This document shows, in pieces, positions 48,175-56,672 of a stretch of 61,125 bases of DNA. How positions within the stretch are numbered: the stretch's first letter is position 1; every line of letters begins with the position of its first letter. Source of the DNA: Acetobacter estunensis (GTDB taxonomy: Bacteria > Pseudomonadota > Alphaproteobacteria > Acetobacterales > Acetobacteraceae); assembly GCF_011516945.1 (NCBI RefSeq), contig NZ_WOTH01000018.1, forward strand, positions 1-61,125, read 5' to 3'. A program made the position numbers and the translations under genes. Below the pieces are notes generated by a model. It searched no databases, was not told the origin of the DNA, and saw only the letters and a program-made list of their open reading frames with translations.

Positions 48175-49368
48175 ATGCATGTGCCGTCCCACCGCCCTAC
48201 CATACTTCAGGTTCTGCCTGCACTTGAGAGTGGCGGAGTGGAACGCGGCACCATCGAGATGGTCGAGGCGATTACGCGCGGTGGTGGACAGGCACTGGTG
48301 GCCAGCGCTGGTGGCAGGCTCGCACCGATGGTGGAGCGCGCGGGTGGCCGGCACGTCACACTGTCCATCGGGCGAAAATCGCCACTGGCCGTTCTGTCCA
48401 ACACACTGCATCTCAAGCGGCTGATTCGACGGGAAAAGGTCGATCTGGTTCACGCGCGTTCCCGAATCCCGGCATGGGTGGCGCATCGCGCCTGCAGGCA
48501 GACCGGCACTCCGTTCGTGACAACGTGGCATGGTGTTCACAACGCCACGACACGCGCCAAGAAGTTCTACAATTCCGTGCTCGCCGCCGGAGACAGGGTG
48601 ATCGCCATCAGTCGCTTCATCGCCCATCGGCTTCGCAGCGAGTATGACGTTTCGGAAGACCGTCTGCGCGTGATCCCGCGTGGCGCGGATATCCGCCAGT
48701 TCGACCCCAGCCGTGTGAGCGGCACCCGCATGCAGGCCCTTCTGGACAGTTGGGGTATCGAGGACGATTCCGTTCTGATCCTCATGCCCGGACGACTGAC
48801 GGAGTGGAAAGGGCAGGGGCTGCTGCTTGACGCACTCGCACTCATGACCCGCGAAAGGATGACCCACACACCATGGACCTGTGTGTTTGTGGGCACAGCG
48901 CCCGAACGCTCGGACTTTCCTCAGATTCTGGCCGCACAGGCACAGGAACGGGGGCTGAACGGACGCATCCGTTTTGGCGGACATTGCGCGGACATGCCCG
49001 CAGCATTGCTGCTGGCAGGACTGGTCGTGGTGCCTTCGCTCCGCCCCGAACCCTTCGGGCGCGTGGTGGTGGAGGCGCAGGCCATGGCCTGTCCGGTCAT
49101 TGTGGCGGCTCATGGAGCGGCCATGGAAACCGTGACCCATGGAGAGACAGGCATCCTCTTTCGACCTGGAGACGCGGCCGATCTTGCGCGCATGATCGCC
49201 GCCACGCTGGAAGCTAGCGATGACCAGTGCGCGGCCATGGGGCAGCGTGCCCGCGACAATGTGCTGGCCCACTACACCACACGCAACCTGCAACTGGCGA
49301 CGCTGGGGGTGTATGATGAACTGCTGGGCACGCATATGCGCAAGCAGGCCCTTGCCTCGGAAAGTTGA
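48175..49368 (+). CDS. Glycosyltransferase family 4
   Basis: A 397-aa GT-B enzyme: ILQVLPALESGGVERGTIEM at the N-terminus (acceptor side), then IPRGADIRQFDP and LMPGRLTEWKGQGLLLDALA, and the donor-site EPFGRVVVEAQAMACPVIVA with the E-x7-E pair. Likely transfers a sugar to lipopolysaccharide or an exopolysaccharide. Divergent from the TPR/GT9 genes. The ATG at 48175 fits the family; one at 48157 adds six residues. Confidence 0.9.
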   Translation: MHVPSHRPTILQVLPALESGGVERGTIEMVEAITRGGGQALVASAGGRLAPMVERAGGRHVTLSIGRKSPLAVLSNTLHLKRLIRREKVDLVHARSRIPAWVAHRACRQTGTPFVTTWHGVHNATTRAKKFYNSVLAAGDRVIAISRFIAHRLRSEYDVSEDRLRVIPRGADIRQFDPSRVSGTRMQALLDSWGIEDDSVLILMPGRLTEWKGQGLLLDALALMTRERMTHTPWTCVFVGTAPERSDFPQILAAQAQERGLNGRIRFGGHCADMPAALLLAGLVVVPSLRPEPFGRVVVEAQAMACPVIVAAHGAAMETVTHGETGILFRPGDAADLARMIAATLEASDDQCAAMGQRARDNVLAHYTTRNLQLATLGVYDELLGTHMRKQALASES

Positions 49369-49473
49369 GCGGCCCGCCGGTCGCGGCCTCTTCTCATGCG
49401 TGTTAGAGGCACACAGTGACGGCAGGCCTGCTGTTGACCCCGCTTCGTTCGCGAATAGGACAGGATATTTCCC

Positions 49474-50205
49474 ATGACAGATCGTGTTGCCATCATTACC
49501 GGCGGCAGCCGCGGCATCGGTGCTGCCATTGCCGAACGTCTTGCCAAGGACGGCTTCAACATTGCCATTACCTATACCCGCAATGCGGAGGCCGCCAAGC
49601 GCGTGACCGACATGGCGGAAAAGCTCGGTCGTCGCGCCATCGCCATCCGCTCCGATGGCGGCAATATCGAGGACAACAGTTCTCTGGTGGGCAAGGTCGT
49701 GGACGCTCTGGGACGGGTGGATGTGCTGGTCTGCAATGCTGGCGCCTATCCCTATGGCGGCCCTGACACCATGACGCGTGAAGACATCGTCAAGACGCTC
49801 GATCTGAACATGCGCGGCGTGATGATCGAAGCCGTGGAAGCTGCGCGCGTGATGAAGGCCGGTGGACGCATCATCCTCATGGGATCGGCCTTTGGCGAGC
49901 GCGTGCCGGTGCCCGGTATCTCGATTTACGCCGCGACCAAGGCGGGTCTTGTCGGTTTTGCCAAGGGACTGGCCCGCGATCTGGGTCCAAAGGACATCAC
50001 CGTCAATGTCATCCAGCCCGGTCCGATCGACACCGATCTCAATCCCGAAGATGGCGCTGCCGCCGATGCCCTGCGCGCCGTTCTCGCTATTCCGCGTTAT
50101 GGCAAAGTGGCGGACATCGCCAGTTTCACAGGTTTTCTCGCCAGTCCGCAGTCGTCCTATATTACAGGTGCGGCGCTGAGTGTGGATGGTGGACTGACAG
50201 CCTGA
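49474..50205 (+). CDS. Short-chain dehydrogenase/reductase
   Basis: A classical SDR of 243 aa: cofactor motif ITGGSRGIGAAIAERL (TGxxxGxG), NAG in VLVCNAGAYPYGG, catalytic Tyr and Lys in ISIYAATKAGLVGFA, and the family end YITGAALSVDGGLTA. The cofactor is probably NADP(H), given the Arg after the motif and later YTRNAE. It is FabG-like, but a general ketone/aldehyde reductase is equally plausible. AGGA precedes the start. Confidence 0.9.
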   Translation: MTDRVAIITGGSRGIGAAIAERLAKDGFNIAITYTRNAEAAKRVTDMAEKLGRRAIAIRSDGGNIEDNSSLVGKVVDALGRVDVLVCNAGAYPYGGPDTMTREDIVKTLDLNMRGVMIEAVEAARVMKAGGRIILMGSAFGERVPVPGISIYAATKAGLVGFAKGLARDLGPKDITVNVIQPGPIDTDLNPEDGAAADALRAVLAIPRYGKVADIASFTGFLASPQSSYITGAALSVDGGLTA

Positions 50206-50236
50206 TCCGGAGAACTCTGTTCTACTGCCCTTGACC

Positions 50237-50318
50237 CGCCAAAGGTTGCAGACCTTTGGAAACTATTAGGGGATCTACGATCTCTTCCGGGTCTGGGCAG
50301 TGCCCGGGCACCCTACAA
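50237..50318 (-). repeat. Intergenic repeat, contiguous copy
   Basis: Read on the minus strand, GGGCACTGCCCAGACCCGG and the following GATC-containing hairpin run straight into GTTTCCAAAGG-centre-CCTTTGGCGGG. The same two blocks lie apart at 35232-35280 and 35388-35425. It fills the gap between the SDR and the gene on the opposite strand, and may act as a terminator. Confidence 0.6.
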
Positions 50319-50342
50319 GATTACAGAAACAGTCGTCTTTAT

Positions 50343-52358
50343 TCAGTGCGTTTCAGCAAGTCGTTGCATAAAGTAAACGGTTTCAAGCGCCTGTTCACGT
50401 GCCGTCTTTTCAGCATCGTCCGCGTCAGATTTTCCATTCCTGCTCCCATTGTCATAAAAGAATGGGAGAGACAGTGCACTGAGATGCGCAACAAGAGAAC
50501 GGATACCTACCGGATTGGTCGCTTCATCCAACACGGAGGACACAATAAAAGGTTCCGGATAATGGATACCCAGCTTCATTCCCTCAAAAAGAGTGTCATA
50601 TTCAGAGCTTTTCGTGTCTGCTGTATCCGGTGATGACATGTTCATGACAACTGCGTTCCACAAGGAAGGATAACGGACAAAAGCCTGGCTCATCAGGAAC
50701 CCTTCTGTCGGACGGCCTTTGATTCCCAGATGCTCAGCGGTTGTGATGTGGTGTGCCAACAGATCGCGCCCAACAGACGCAAGCCTCTCCACTTCATGTC
50801 CGTCTTTCCCGATATCGGCCACGGCCAGCACACCACCTCTTTCCAGCCAGAGACTTCCCATAACAGGATCATAAGCAGAAGGTTGCAAAGACCCGACATC
50901 TCCAGAAGTCATGAGAATAACTGGATTGTTCCCATCCTTTTTTATGCTCACTGGATGCACGAGAAAATATGGACTCTGTAAACCATCTGCGGAAGCTGTA
51001 GTGAAATGTTCCACAGTCAGCGACGTGCTTTCAAAGAGTGGTGGTGACTGTCTGATAACAACAGGCTGCGCCATATCCGGCTGCATGAGCCAGATACGGG
51101 GTGGATCGAGAAAACCTTCCGTCTCGAGAAGACATTGACCGGATGCGACATCTGACGTCGCGATATGAATCGCTCCTTGCTTTGGTAACGAAATATTCCG
51201 ATGCATCCATGTCATATGTTCGGCTGGTGATGCCAGAAACAGAACGGCGTGATTCTCAGAATCATGACGAAAAACAGCAACAATTCCATCATGTATGACG
51301 GATGTTTCAAGAATATCCTCTTTTTCGCCTGCAGGAAACAAAATCGAAATGGTCTTGTCCTTGCTTTCAGGATCGACCGATATGAGGCTTCCCGCATGAA
51401 CATGCTTCCCATCTGGAGAGAACCAGTCCTGATGCAGCGAAAAAACCAACTGTCCCCGCACCATTCCCACAAGATCAATCCGCTCGGGAAGATCCAACCA
51501 CTTCACATGACCGGAATCGTCCCCATGAAATGCCGTGTCCATTCCATCAAGTAAACCAAACTTCGTCGTATTTTCCGGAAGACTTTTCTGGAGAAGAAGA
51601 CGACTTTGTCCGTCGCTATCCACCACATTCAGCGGATGGAACGTACTGTCAGCCGACTGAGCGCGCGCAATTTCCAGCGCCTGCGAAAAATTCTGGTTTC
51701 TTATGACACGACGAACCACGGAAACCGAATTCTCATTATCCTTTTCCGATGTTTTCTCATTTCTTGAAACAAGAAGCGTGTCACGGTCTACCCAGGCAAC
51801 GGACAGATTTTTCCCGTGAAACGTGAAACCATTCGAGATGAACAGACCCGCCTGCGTGTCGTATTCCCGCAGGGTACGCTCTTCATGCTCCTTTTCAGAA
51901 AGCTCTATCAGACAATAGCGTTCTTTTGGTTGCAGACAGATCGTGCCATGAAAGACCCAGTCCCGATGCTCGTCCTTCGAGAGATGGTCCAGATCGAGTT
52001 TCGTCCGCCATCCCGGAAGCTGCGTGCGGAACGACGCTAAAGTCGTCTGGCGCCATATGCCGCGTGGATGACCGGCATCCTGCCAGAAATCCCAGATATG
52101 GCCCGCAAGGAATGTGGGATGCTCCAACCGGTGTGGATCGCGCAGCACTGTCAGGGCCTTCTGATAAAGAGCCTCAAACAGCATGGAGCCACCGAGTTGC
52201 TGCTCGGTTCGCAGGCTTGGATCGGTCGGATCTTTCGGTGTGCCTTTGCCATGCCCGTCCTGTTGAACGGAGGGAACAGCGGTAGCCAGTGCAAAGTTGT
52301 CGCCTGTCAGGCACAGACCCGCACACATCGTGGCCAGAATGAGAAGCTGACGCTTCAT
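50343..52358 (-). CDS. Secreted prolyl-oligopeptidase-like protein, catalytic residues missing
   Basis: A 671-aa exported protein (signal peptide MKRQLLILATMCAGLCLTGD and on). The N-terminal part fits the beta-propeller of S9A peptidases, including the start region ALYQKALTVLRDPHRLEHPT. The C-terminal alpha/beta-hydrolase part is recognisable (NNPVILMTSGDVGSLQPSAY, GSLWLERGGVLAVADIGKDG). The nucleophile motif GGSNGG is GRPTEG (about residue 546), the His motif GHGG is replaced by NGSRNG, and a stretch before the nucleophile is shorter than in active enzymes. It is therefore probably an inactive relative or a decaying gene. Lower GC than neighbours. GGAG precedes the ATG at 52358; 52370 is the alternative. 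Confidence 0.78.
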   Translation of the reverse strand: MKRQLLILATMCAGLCLTGDNFALATAVPSVQQDGHGKGTPKDPTDPSLRTEQQLGGSMLFEALYQKALTVLRDPHRLEHPTFLAGHIWDFWQDAGHPRGIWRQTTLASFRTQLPGWRTKLDLDHLSKDEHRDWVFHGTICLQPKERYCLIELSEKEHEERTLREYDTQAGLFISNGFTFHGKNLSVAWVDRDTLLVSRNEKTSEKDNENSVSVVRRVIRNQNFSQALEIARAQSADSTFHPLNVVDSDGQSRLLLQKSLPENTTKFGLLDGMDTAFHGDDSGHVKWLDLPERIDLVGMVRGQLVFSLHQDWFSPDGKHVHAGSLISVDPESKDKTISILFPAGEKEDILETSVIHDGIVAVFRHDSENHAVLFLASPAEHMTWMHRNISLPKQGAIHIATSDVASGQCLLETEGFLDPPRIWLMQPDMAQPVVIRQSPPLFESTSLTVEHFTTASADGLQSPYFLVHPVSIKKDGNNPVILMTSGDVGSLQPSAYDPVMGSLWLERGGVLAVADIGKDGHEVERLASVGRDLLAHHITTAEHLGIKGRPTEGFLMSQAFVRYPSLWNAVVMNMSSPDTADTKSSEYDTLFEGMKLGIHYPEPFIVSSVLDEATNPVGIRSLVAHLSALSLPFFYDNGSRNGKSDADDAEKTAREQALETVYFMQRLAETH

Positions 52359-52513
52359 GAACGTCTCCACGTCTGGGAAAAGACAGCGACAGCCCTTGGT
52401 GCGCGGCAGTGTCGTTCATTCACCTTGACGGAAGAATAACGCAAAGCAGGATTATTTAAGAGAAAAAGGAAACAGTCGTTTCCGTATCACCGGTTCCGCA
52501 GCAAAAGGGGAAC

Positions 52514-52561
52514 TGGTGGAGCCAATCGGGATCGAACCGACGACCTCCTGAATGCCATTCA
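52514..52561 (-). repeat. tRNA-Ala(GGC) 3' fragment, island attachment site
   Basis: On the minus strand the sequence from the anticodon loop (ATGGCAT, anticodon GGC) through the T arm (GGTTCGATCCCG) to CCACCA is present, but the D arm and 5' acceptor strand are absent. This is what integration at the 3' end of a tRNA leaves at the far end of an island. The truncated side faces right, toward the integrase. Confidence 0.8.
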
Positions 52562-52581
52562 TGGGCTGTAAGATACCCTCA

Positions 52582-52680
52582 AAGTGCCTGATGGTGCCTA
52601 ATCGTGGCAAAACAATAGGTTAAAGGATAAGGCCGGAGGCGGTGAGGTGACTGGTGATGCCTCAAGGTGCCTGTAATACG
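52582..52680. repeat. GTGCCT-type repeat cluster near the attachment site
   Basis: The motifs GTGCCTGATGGTGCCTAATC (52584-52603) and GTGATGCCTCAAGGTGCCTG plus TAATAC (about 52654-52679) repeat a GTGCCT/ATGCCT core. Inverted relatives occur at 56856-56898. Position beside the attachment site suits integrase arm-binding sites. Confidence 0.5.
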
Positions 52681-52899
52681 CTTTCAGATGAGTCCGGATT
52701 GAGTCCGGAAACAAAGCGCCAGCCGGAAAAATGGGCGGGACGGGGTATGAAAAATTCTGGGGGGATACACATTTGTAGGTGTATAGGTGTACTAGGTGTA
52801 ACTCACATATATAATATACTGTTTTCCTTGTATTTTTTCCCTAAAATCTGATTACACCTTTCATTTTCAAAGGTGTAACAGGTGTAACCAAGGCATCGG

Positions 52900-54210
52900 A
52901 TGAAGCTCACAAAACGGGAAATAGACGCCCTGGCCTGCCCGCCGGGGAAGCGGGACTGCATGTTCATGGATGATGAGCTGCGAGGGTTTGCCGTCCGTGT
53001 GACCGAGACCGGAAGCAAGGTTTTCCTGTTCCAGTATCGCTTTGGTGGTCGTGTGCGGCGGCTCGTGCTGGGGCCGTATGGCGACCTGACGCCTGCACAG
53101 GCCCGGAAAATGGCCGAGGAAGCCCGTGGGCGCGTTCTGGCGGGCTATGATCCAGTCGGGGAAAAGAAAGCCCGCATCCTGTCCGCACAGACTGAGACAA
53201 TACGCCAAGAGGCGGAAGCTGTGGCTGACGCCCTGACGATGCGCGTTCTTGTGGATCGATGGCAGGATGGGCCGCTGCGGGAGCGTAGCGCCTCCTACCG
53301 CAAGGACGCCCCTGAAAGGCTACGGGCCTCGTTCGCAGCTCTCCTCGACTGTCCAGCCCGCTCAATCACCTCAAGCGAATTGCAGTTACGTCTCGATGAA
53401 ATCGCGGGTCAGCATCCTGTCATGGCCAGAAGGCTGCATGATTACGGGCGGGCGATGATGACATGGGCGCAGAAGCGTCAGCTCATAGAAGCCAATCCTT
53501 TCGGCAGCGTGATCGTGGAAGGTGGCAACGTCTCACGGGATCGGGTGCTGACAGATCAAGAGCTTTCGGCCTACTGGAACGCCTCCGGTGAGCTTCCTTA
53601 TCCCTTCGGTCCTTTCTTCCGTCTTCTGGCCCTGACGCTGCAACGCCGGGATGAAGTAGCGGACATGAAATGGTCAGAGTTGGACCCGGACCTGACCAGT
53701 TGGACTATTCCAGCAGAGCGGGCGAAGAACGGACGGGCACATATCGTCCACCTCTCGGAGCCAGCCAGTCAGATCCTCGCCAGCCTTCCCAGGCAGAGCA
53801 ACCCGAAAACCGGCGCCATCTCTCCCTACGTCTTCACGACCAACGGACGCACGCCGATTTCAGGCTTCTCCAAGGCAAAGGCGCGTCTCGTGGAATTGAT
53901 GACAAAGCCGGAGGGATCACAGGCCGGAAAAAAGACCCCACTCCTGCCTGGAACGGACTGGCGGCTTCATGACCTCCGGCGCACCGGCGTCACGGTTATG
54001 GCGCGGCTTGGGATTGGTCATCACGTAGCTGGCCGGGTGCTGAATCATGTGCAGGGAGCCATCAAGGGCGTGGCGGCGGTCTATCAGCGCCATGAGTTTT
54101 TGACTGAGCGTGCGGCGGCCCTGGATACGTGGACGCAGCATGTGGTGGCTGTGGCTGATGGGGCGGGCTTCAAACCCACGCGCGGCAACGTGGTGCCGCT
54201 GCGGAGGTAA
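52900..54210 (+). CDS. P4-type tyrosine integrase of the island
   Basis: A 436-aa recombinase with the N-terminal Arm-DNA-binding domain (DUF4102: MKLTKREIDALACPPGKRD, VRVTETGSKVFLFQYRFGG), core-binding domain and C-terminal catalytic domain with Arg in LTLQRRDEVADMKWSEL, HDLRRTGVTVMARLGI, GRVLNHVQG and Tyr in AVYQRHEFL. Intact, so it should still act at the tRNA-Ala site. The neighbouring fragment supports this target. Confidence 0.95.
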   Translation: MKLTKREIDALACPPGKRDCMFMDDELRGFAVRVTETGSKVFLFQYRFGGRVRRLVLGPYGDLTPAQARKMAEEARGRVLAGYDPVGEKKARILSAQTETIRQEAEAVADALTMRVLVDRWQDGPLRERSASYRKDAPERLRASFAALLDCPARSITSSELQLRLDEIAGQHPVMARRLHDYGRAMMTWAQKRQLIEANPFGSVIVEGGNVSRDRVLTDQELSAYWNASGELPYPFGPFFRLLALTLQRRDEVADMKWSELDPDLTSWTIPAERAKNGRAHIVHLSEPASQILASLPRQSNPKTGAISPYVFTTNGRTPISGFSKAKARLVELMTKPEGSQAGKKTPLLPGTDWRLHDLRRTGVTVMARLGIGHHVAGRVLNHVQGAIKGVAAVYQRHEFLTERAAALDTWTQHVVAVADGAGFKPTRGNVVPLRR

Positions 54211-54222
54211 GGTGATTTCTGG

Positions 54223-55245
54223 TTACGATTTCTTCCGGGTGCTTTTCGCCAGTTGTTTCACCTTGTCTACCGCCTCCATGAAGTGAAGTTCCACGGCGCT
54301 TGGCTCCTCGATAGCGCGTTTACGCCAGCGCTCAAACTCTTCTCCGCCCTTCTGTTTCGCGGCTGATGCTGTGCATTTTCCTGCGTGCGTCAACACATCC
54401 CGATCACCCAAACGGAGGAAATCGTCCAGTTTGGCGACCCATGCCTGCATCGTCATCTGTCTGCGGTTCATGGCCTGAAATTCGGCAAATTCCAGATAGG
54501 CGGAGACGATACGATTCAGCGCATGAAGCTCTTCGTCGCTGAGGTAGTTCTTGGCTATGACAGCATCAGCCTTGCGTGGAGGGCCACCCTTCGGCTGGTT
54601 GGACCAAGAAGTAAGCCCCTTGTGGTCCCTGTCGGCATCAGCCCTGCTGACCACGATTTCAGCCGCTGTGTGCCCATGTGCAGCCCAGTGCATCTTGTTC
54701 TGAACGGTCTGGAAAAACCGTGTGGAAGCTTCTGCTGACGGGTCATAGTCGATGCTGGTAGCGTAAATCTCCAGTATCTTTTTATAGAACTGTTTTTCCG
54801 ATGACCGAATGTCCCGGATGCGGGCAAGAAGCTCTTCGAAATAATCCGCGTCAGGATCCTTCAGCCGGGCATCGTCCATAGCGAAGCCCTTGACCAGATA
54901 TTCTGACAGGACGCTGTTCGCCCACCTCCGAAACTGGGTGCCTCGCGAGCTACGGACTCGAAAGCCAACGGCAAGAATTGCTGAAAGATCGTATACATCA
55001 ACCTCCCGGCTGACTTCCCGATCTCCTTCCAATTGAACTATCCGGAATTTCCGGATAGTTGCCTCAGGATCGCATTCTCCTTCAGCGTAAATGTTACGAA
55101 GATGCTCGTTGATAGTACGAACATCTTTAGCAAATAGATCAGACATCTCCTTTTGAGTGAGCCAAACGGTTCCATCGACCGCCCGAAGCTGGATCGCCTG
55201 TTTGCCGTCCTCGGTCGTGTAGAGGATGATCTCGCCATTGCTCAT
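54223..55245 (-). CDS. RhuM family protein
   Basis: A 340-aa member of the virulence-RhuM family: EIILYTTEDGKQAIQLRAVD, WLTQKEMSDLFAKDVRTINE, EATIRKFRIVQLEGDREVSR, GFRVRSSRGTQFRRWANSVL are the conserved blocks. The N-terminal WLTQ..MA..F part is a Bro-N/KilA-like DNA-binding type. RhuM genes travel on islands and prophages, often near restriction or defence genes; their molecular role is unknown. The ATG at 55245 has AGGA upstream and fits the family; the frame is open to 55326. A perfect 25-base palindrome (55036-55060) lies within the gene. Confidence 0.88.
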   Translation of the reverse strand: MSNGEIILYTTEDGKQAIQLRAVDGTVWLTQKEMSDLFAKDVRTINEHLRNIYAEGECDPEATIRKFRIVQLEGDREVSREVDVYDLSAILAVGFRVRSSRGTQFRRWANSVLSEYLVKGFAMDDARLKDPDADYFEELLARIRDIRSSEKQFYKKILEIYATSIDYDPSAEASTRFFQTVQNKMHWAAHGHTAAEIVVSRADADRDHKGLTSWSNQPKGGPPRKADAVIAKNYLSDEELHALNRIVSAYLEFAEFQAMNRRQMTMQAWVAKLDDFLRLGDRDVLTHAGKCTASAAKQKGGEEFERWRKRAIEEPSAVELHFMEAVDKVKQLAKSTRKKS

Positions 55246-55395
55246 ACTGTCGTGTCCTTCCTCAGCTGGCGCCAAAGGAGAAATCTTACCTTTGGCGGAA
55301 ATGCGAGCGTTCAGGATTGCCTGCATGCTGGCTATAGCGGCGTCCGGCCATGATCAACACTCTCTCCGCATTGTACCATCCGTCCCGCAGCCGTA

Positions 55396-55410
55396 TGTTC
55401 AAAATGAACA
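55396..55410. promoter_or_regulatory. Palindrome TGTTCAAAATGAACA before the HTH gene
   Basis: A perfect inverted repeat TGTTCA-AAA-TGAACA, 15 bases before the ATG at 55426 and in the divergent gap to rhuM. The core GTTCA-N3-TGAAC recurs at 56229-56241 and 56388-56400, so it is a likely operator for the HTH protein encoded between. Confidence 0.6.
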
Positions 55411-55425
55411 AGACAGGGGCGGTCA

Positions 55426-56382
55426 ATGGCGCAGACACAGATCAACCTTGAACGACTGGCGAAAGTCTGGGCTCTGGTCGAAAGCGGCAACGAAGGCGAG
55501 ATAGACGCCGCTCGAAGCCGTGCCACCGCGATGGTGGAACCGTTCGGATATGTGATCGAGGACATCCCCGATCTTCTGGCTGAAGGCGGCTTCGGAGATG
55601 GAGCGCCGACCGCTGGTCCCGGCGGGTTCACGTTCTACAACATGAACAATCCAGCCCATGTGAAAGCATGGGGACGCGAGAACGCCGCCAAACGGCGGAG
55701 ATGGATGCGGGAGAATGCTGATCGGATCGCGGAAGTGATTGCTCGCTACGGATCAGAGGAAGCGGTTTTCGCCAGGACACCAGAGGAGCTGGCTCTGGAT
55801 GCCGCTGTTGAGCCGTTCAGAGATCCGAGGGTGGAGGGGAGTTTTCCGACCTTCGATGGGCAATCATTCCGTCCCACTGAAAAGGTTGCCGAAGCGATGG
55901 GCCGGATGGTGCCGTGGCCTGAAACGATACCCGATGCACTGGCTGAGTATCAGGCTTGGGAGAGGTTGGTGGATGACCGGAATATCACGGGCGGTAACGA
56001 GCAGGCGGAATATCTGAGCGCAGGAGCAGATCTGCGACGGACACATCTCGGGGACATGGTCGAGAAGCTGATACCAGCCCGGAACCTATCTGATGTGATC
56101 GTGCGCCTAAGGTTCCAGGTGGAAAGCGAGGGCATTTATGACGATGCGAAAGCCGTTCTTGCTGACCTTGAGCGATTGGAGAGTGAGGGGAATGCCGACA
56201 CACCCGACCACAATGAAGCCGCTCCCCCGTTCAAATTGAACACCGCAAGCCAACGACGGGCAGAGGTGAAGCGTATCCTTGCCACCCCGGAAGGTAGGGC
56301 GATGACCCTGCGAGAGGTGGCTTCGCGGGCACGGGTGTCGCCAGCCACCGTGATGAATATCCGCAGACGTATGGCGTCCTGA
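55426..56382 (+). CDS. HTH protein with DUF2786-like N-terminus, unknown function
   Basis: A 318-aa protein. The first 40 residues (NLERLAKVWALVESGNEGEI) recall the DUF2786 helix pair, the middle is charged and helical (WGRENAAKRRRWMRENADRI), and the last 55 residues form a helix-turn-helix (MTLREVASRARVSPATVMNI then RRRM). The C-terminal HTH and the palindromes at its promoter, inside its 3' part and just after its stop suggest that it binds GTTCA-N3-TGAAC and regulates itself. No partner follows directly on the same strand. I do not know its function. Confidence 0.72.
   Translation: MAQTQINLERLAKVWALVESGNEGEIDAARSRATAMVEPFGYVIEDIPDLLAEGGFGDGAPTAGPGGFTFYNMNNPAHVKAWGRENAAKRRRWMRENADRIAEVIARYGSEEAVFARTPEELALDAAVEPFRDPRVEGSFPTFDGQSFRPTEKVAEAMGRMVPWPETIPDALAEYQAWERLVDDRNITGGNEQAEYLSAGADLRRTHLGDMVEKLIPARNLSDVIVRLRFQVESEGIYDDAKAVLADLERLESEGNADTPDHNEAAPPFKLNTASQRRAEVKRILATPEGRAMTLREVASRARVSPATVMNIRRRMAS
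56229..56241. promoter_or_regulatory. Palindrome GTTCAAATTGAAC, in-gene copy
   Basis: A perfect 13-base palindrome inside the linker before the HTH of the 55426 gene (encoding part of PFKLNTA). Same core as the copies at 55396-55410 and 56388-56400. Confidence 0.5.
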
Positions 56383-56387
56383 TGTGT

Positions 56388-56400
56388 GTTCAGATTGAAC
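56388..56400. promoter_or_regulatory. Palindrome GTTCAGATTGAAC after the HTH gene
   Basis: The third copy, five bases after the stop codon at 56382, with perfect GTTCA/TGAAC arms. Confidence 0.5.
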
Positions 56401-56471
56401 GCGGCACTTCAATTCTTCCACGATAGGGAATTCGGGATACTGCCTGCGTGGAGAACAGCGACGTCCTAAGC

Positions 56472-56672
56472 CTGCACCAACGGTGCAATGGTCTATGAAG
56501 AACCATCCAGCTACCCGACACCGACCCGTTACCGATGTGTCACCATCACCGATACAGACCCGTCACCTACCCATCCGACTACCATGTCGCCACTCATCTA
56601 CCACCCAAGCAACCACCACCTCGCCACCCCACAAAAGACGGTTCTTCATACACCATTGCACCGTTGGTGCAG
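56472..56672. repeat. 36-bp inverted repeats around a G-poor 129-base loop
   Basis: The arms 56472-56507 and 56637-56672 are reverse complements with two mismatches. Each arm contains its own palindrome, TGCACC-N3-GGTGCA. The 129 bases between them are strikingly rich in C and A on the plus strand (ACCACCACCTCGCCACCCC near the right end). It could be a small MITE-like element, a replication or transfer site, or the gene of a structured RNA; no target duplication is visible at its edges. Confidence 0.75.

Larger units (their letters stand above)
52371..52899. other. Island boundary region: tRNA fragment and short repeats
   Basis: No gene is seen in these 529 bases. They hold the tRNA-Ala fragment (52514-52561), two clusters of GTGCCT-type repeats (52582-52609 and 52651-52680) and an AT-rich stretch with GGTGTA repeats (about 52775-52890: TAGGTGTATAGGTGTACTAG and similar) leading to the integrase. 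Confidence 0.6.

Noticed and set aside
52514..52600. Possible complete tRNA-Ala
   Set aside because: The 5' side has no D arm or acceptor strand; the sequence left of the anticodon stem does not fit a tRNA.
52775..52890. GGTGTA-rich AT stretch before the integrase as iterons or an origin
   Set aside because: Copies are few and irregular and no replication initiator gene is nearby.
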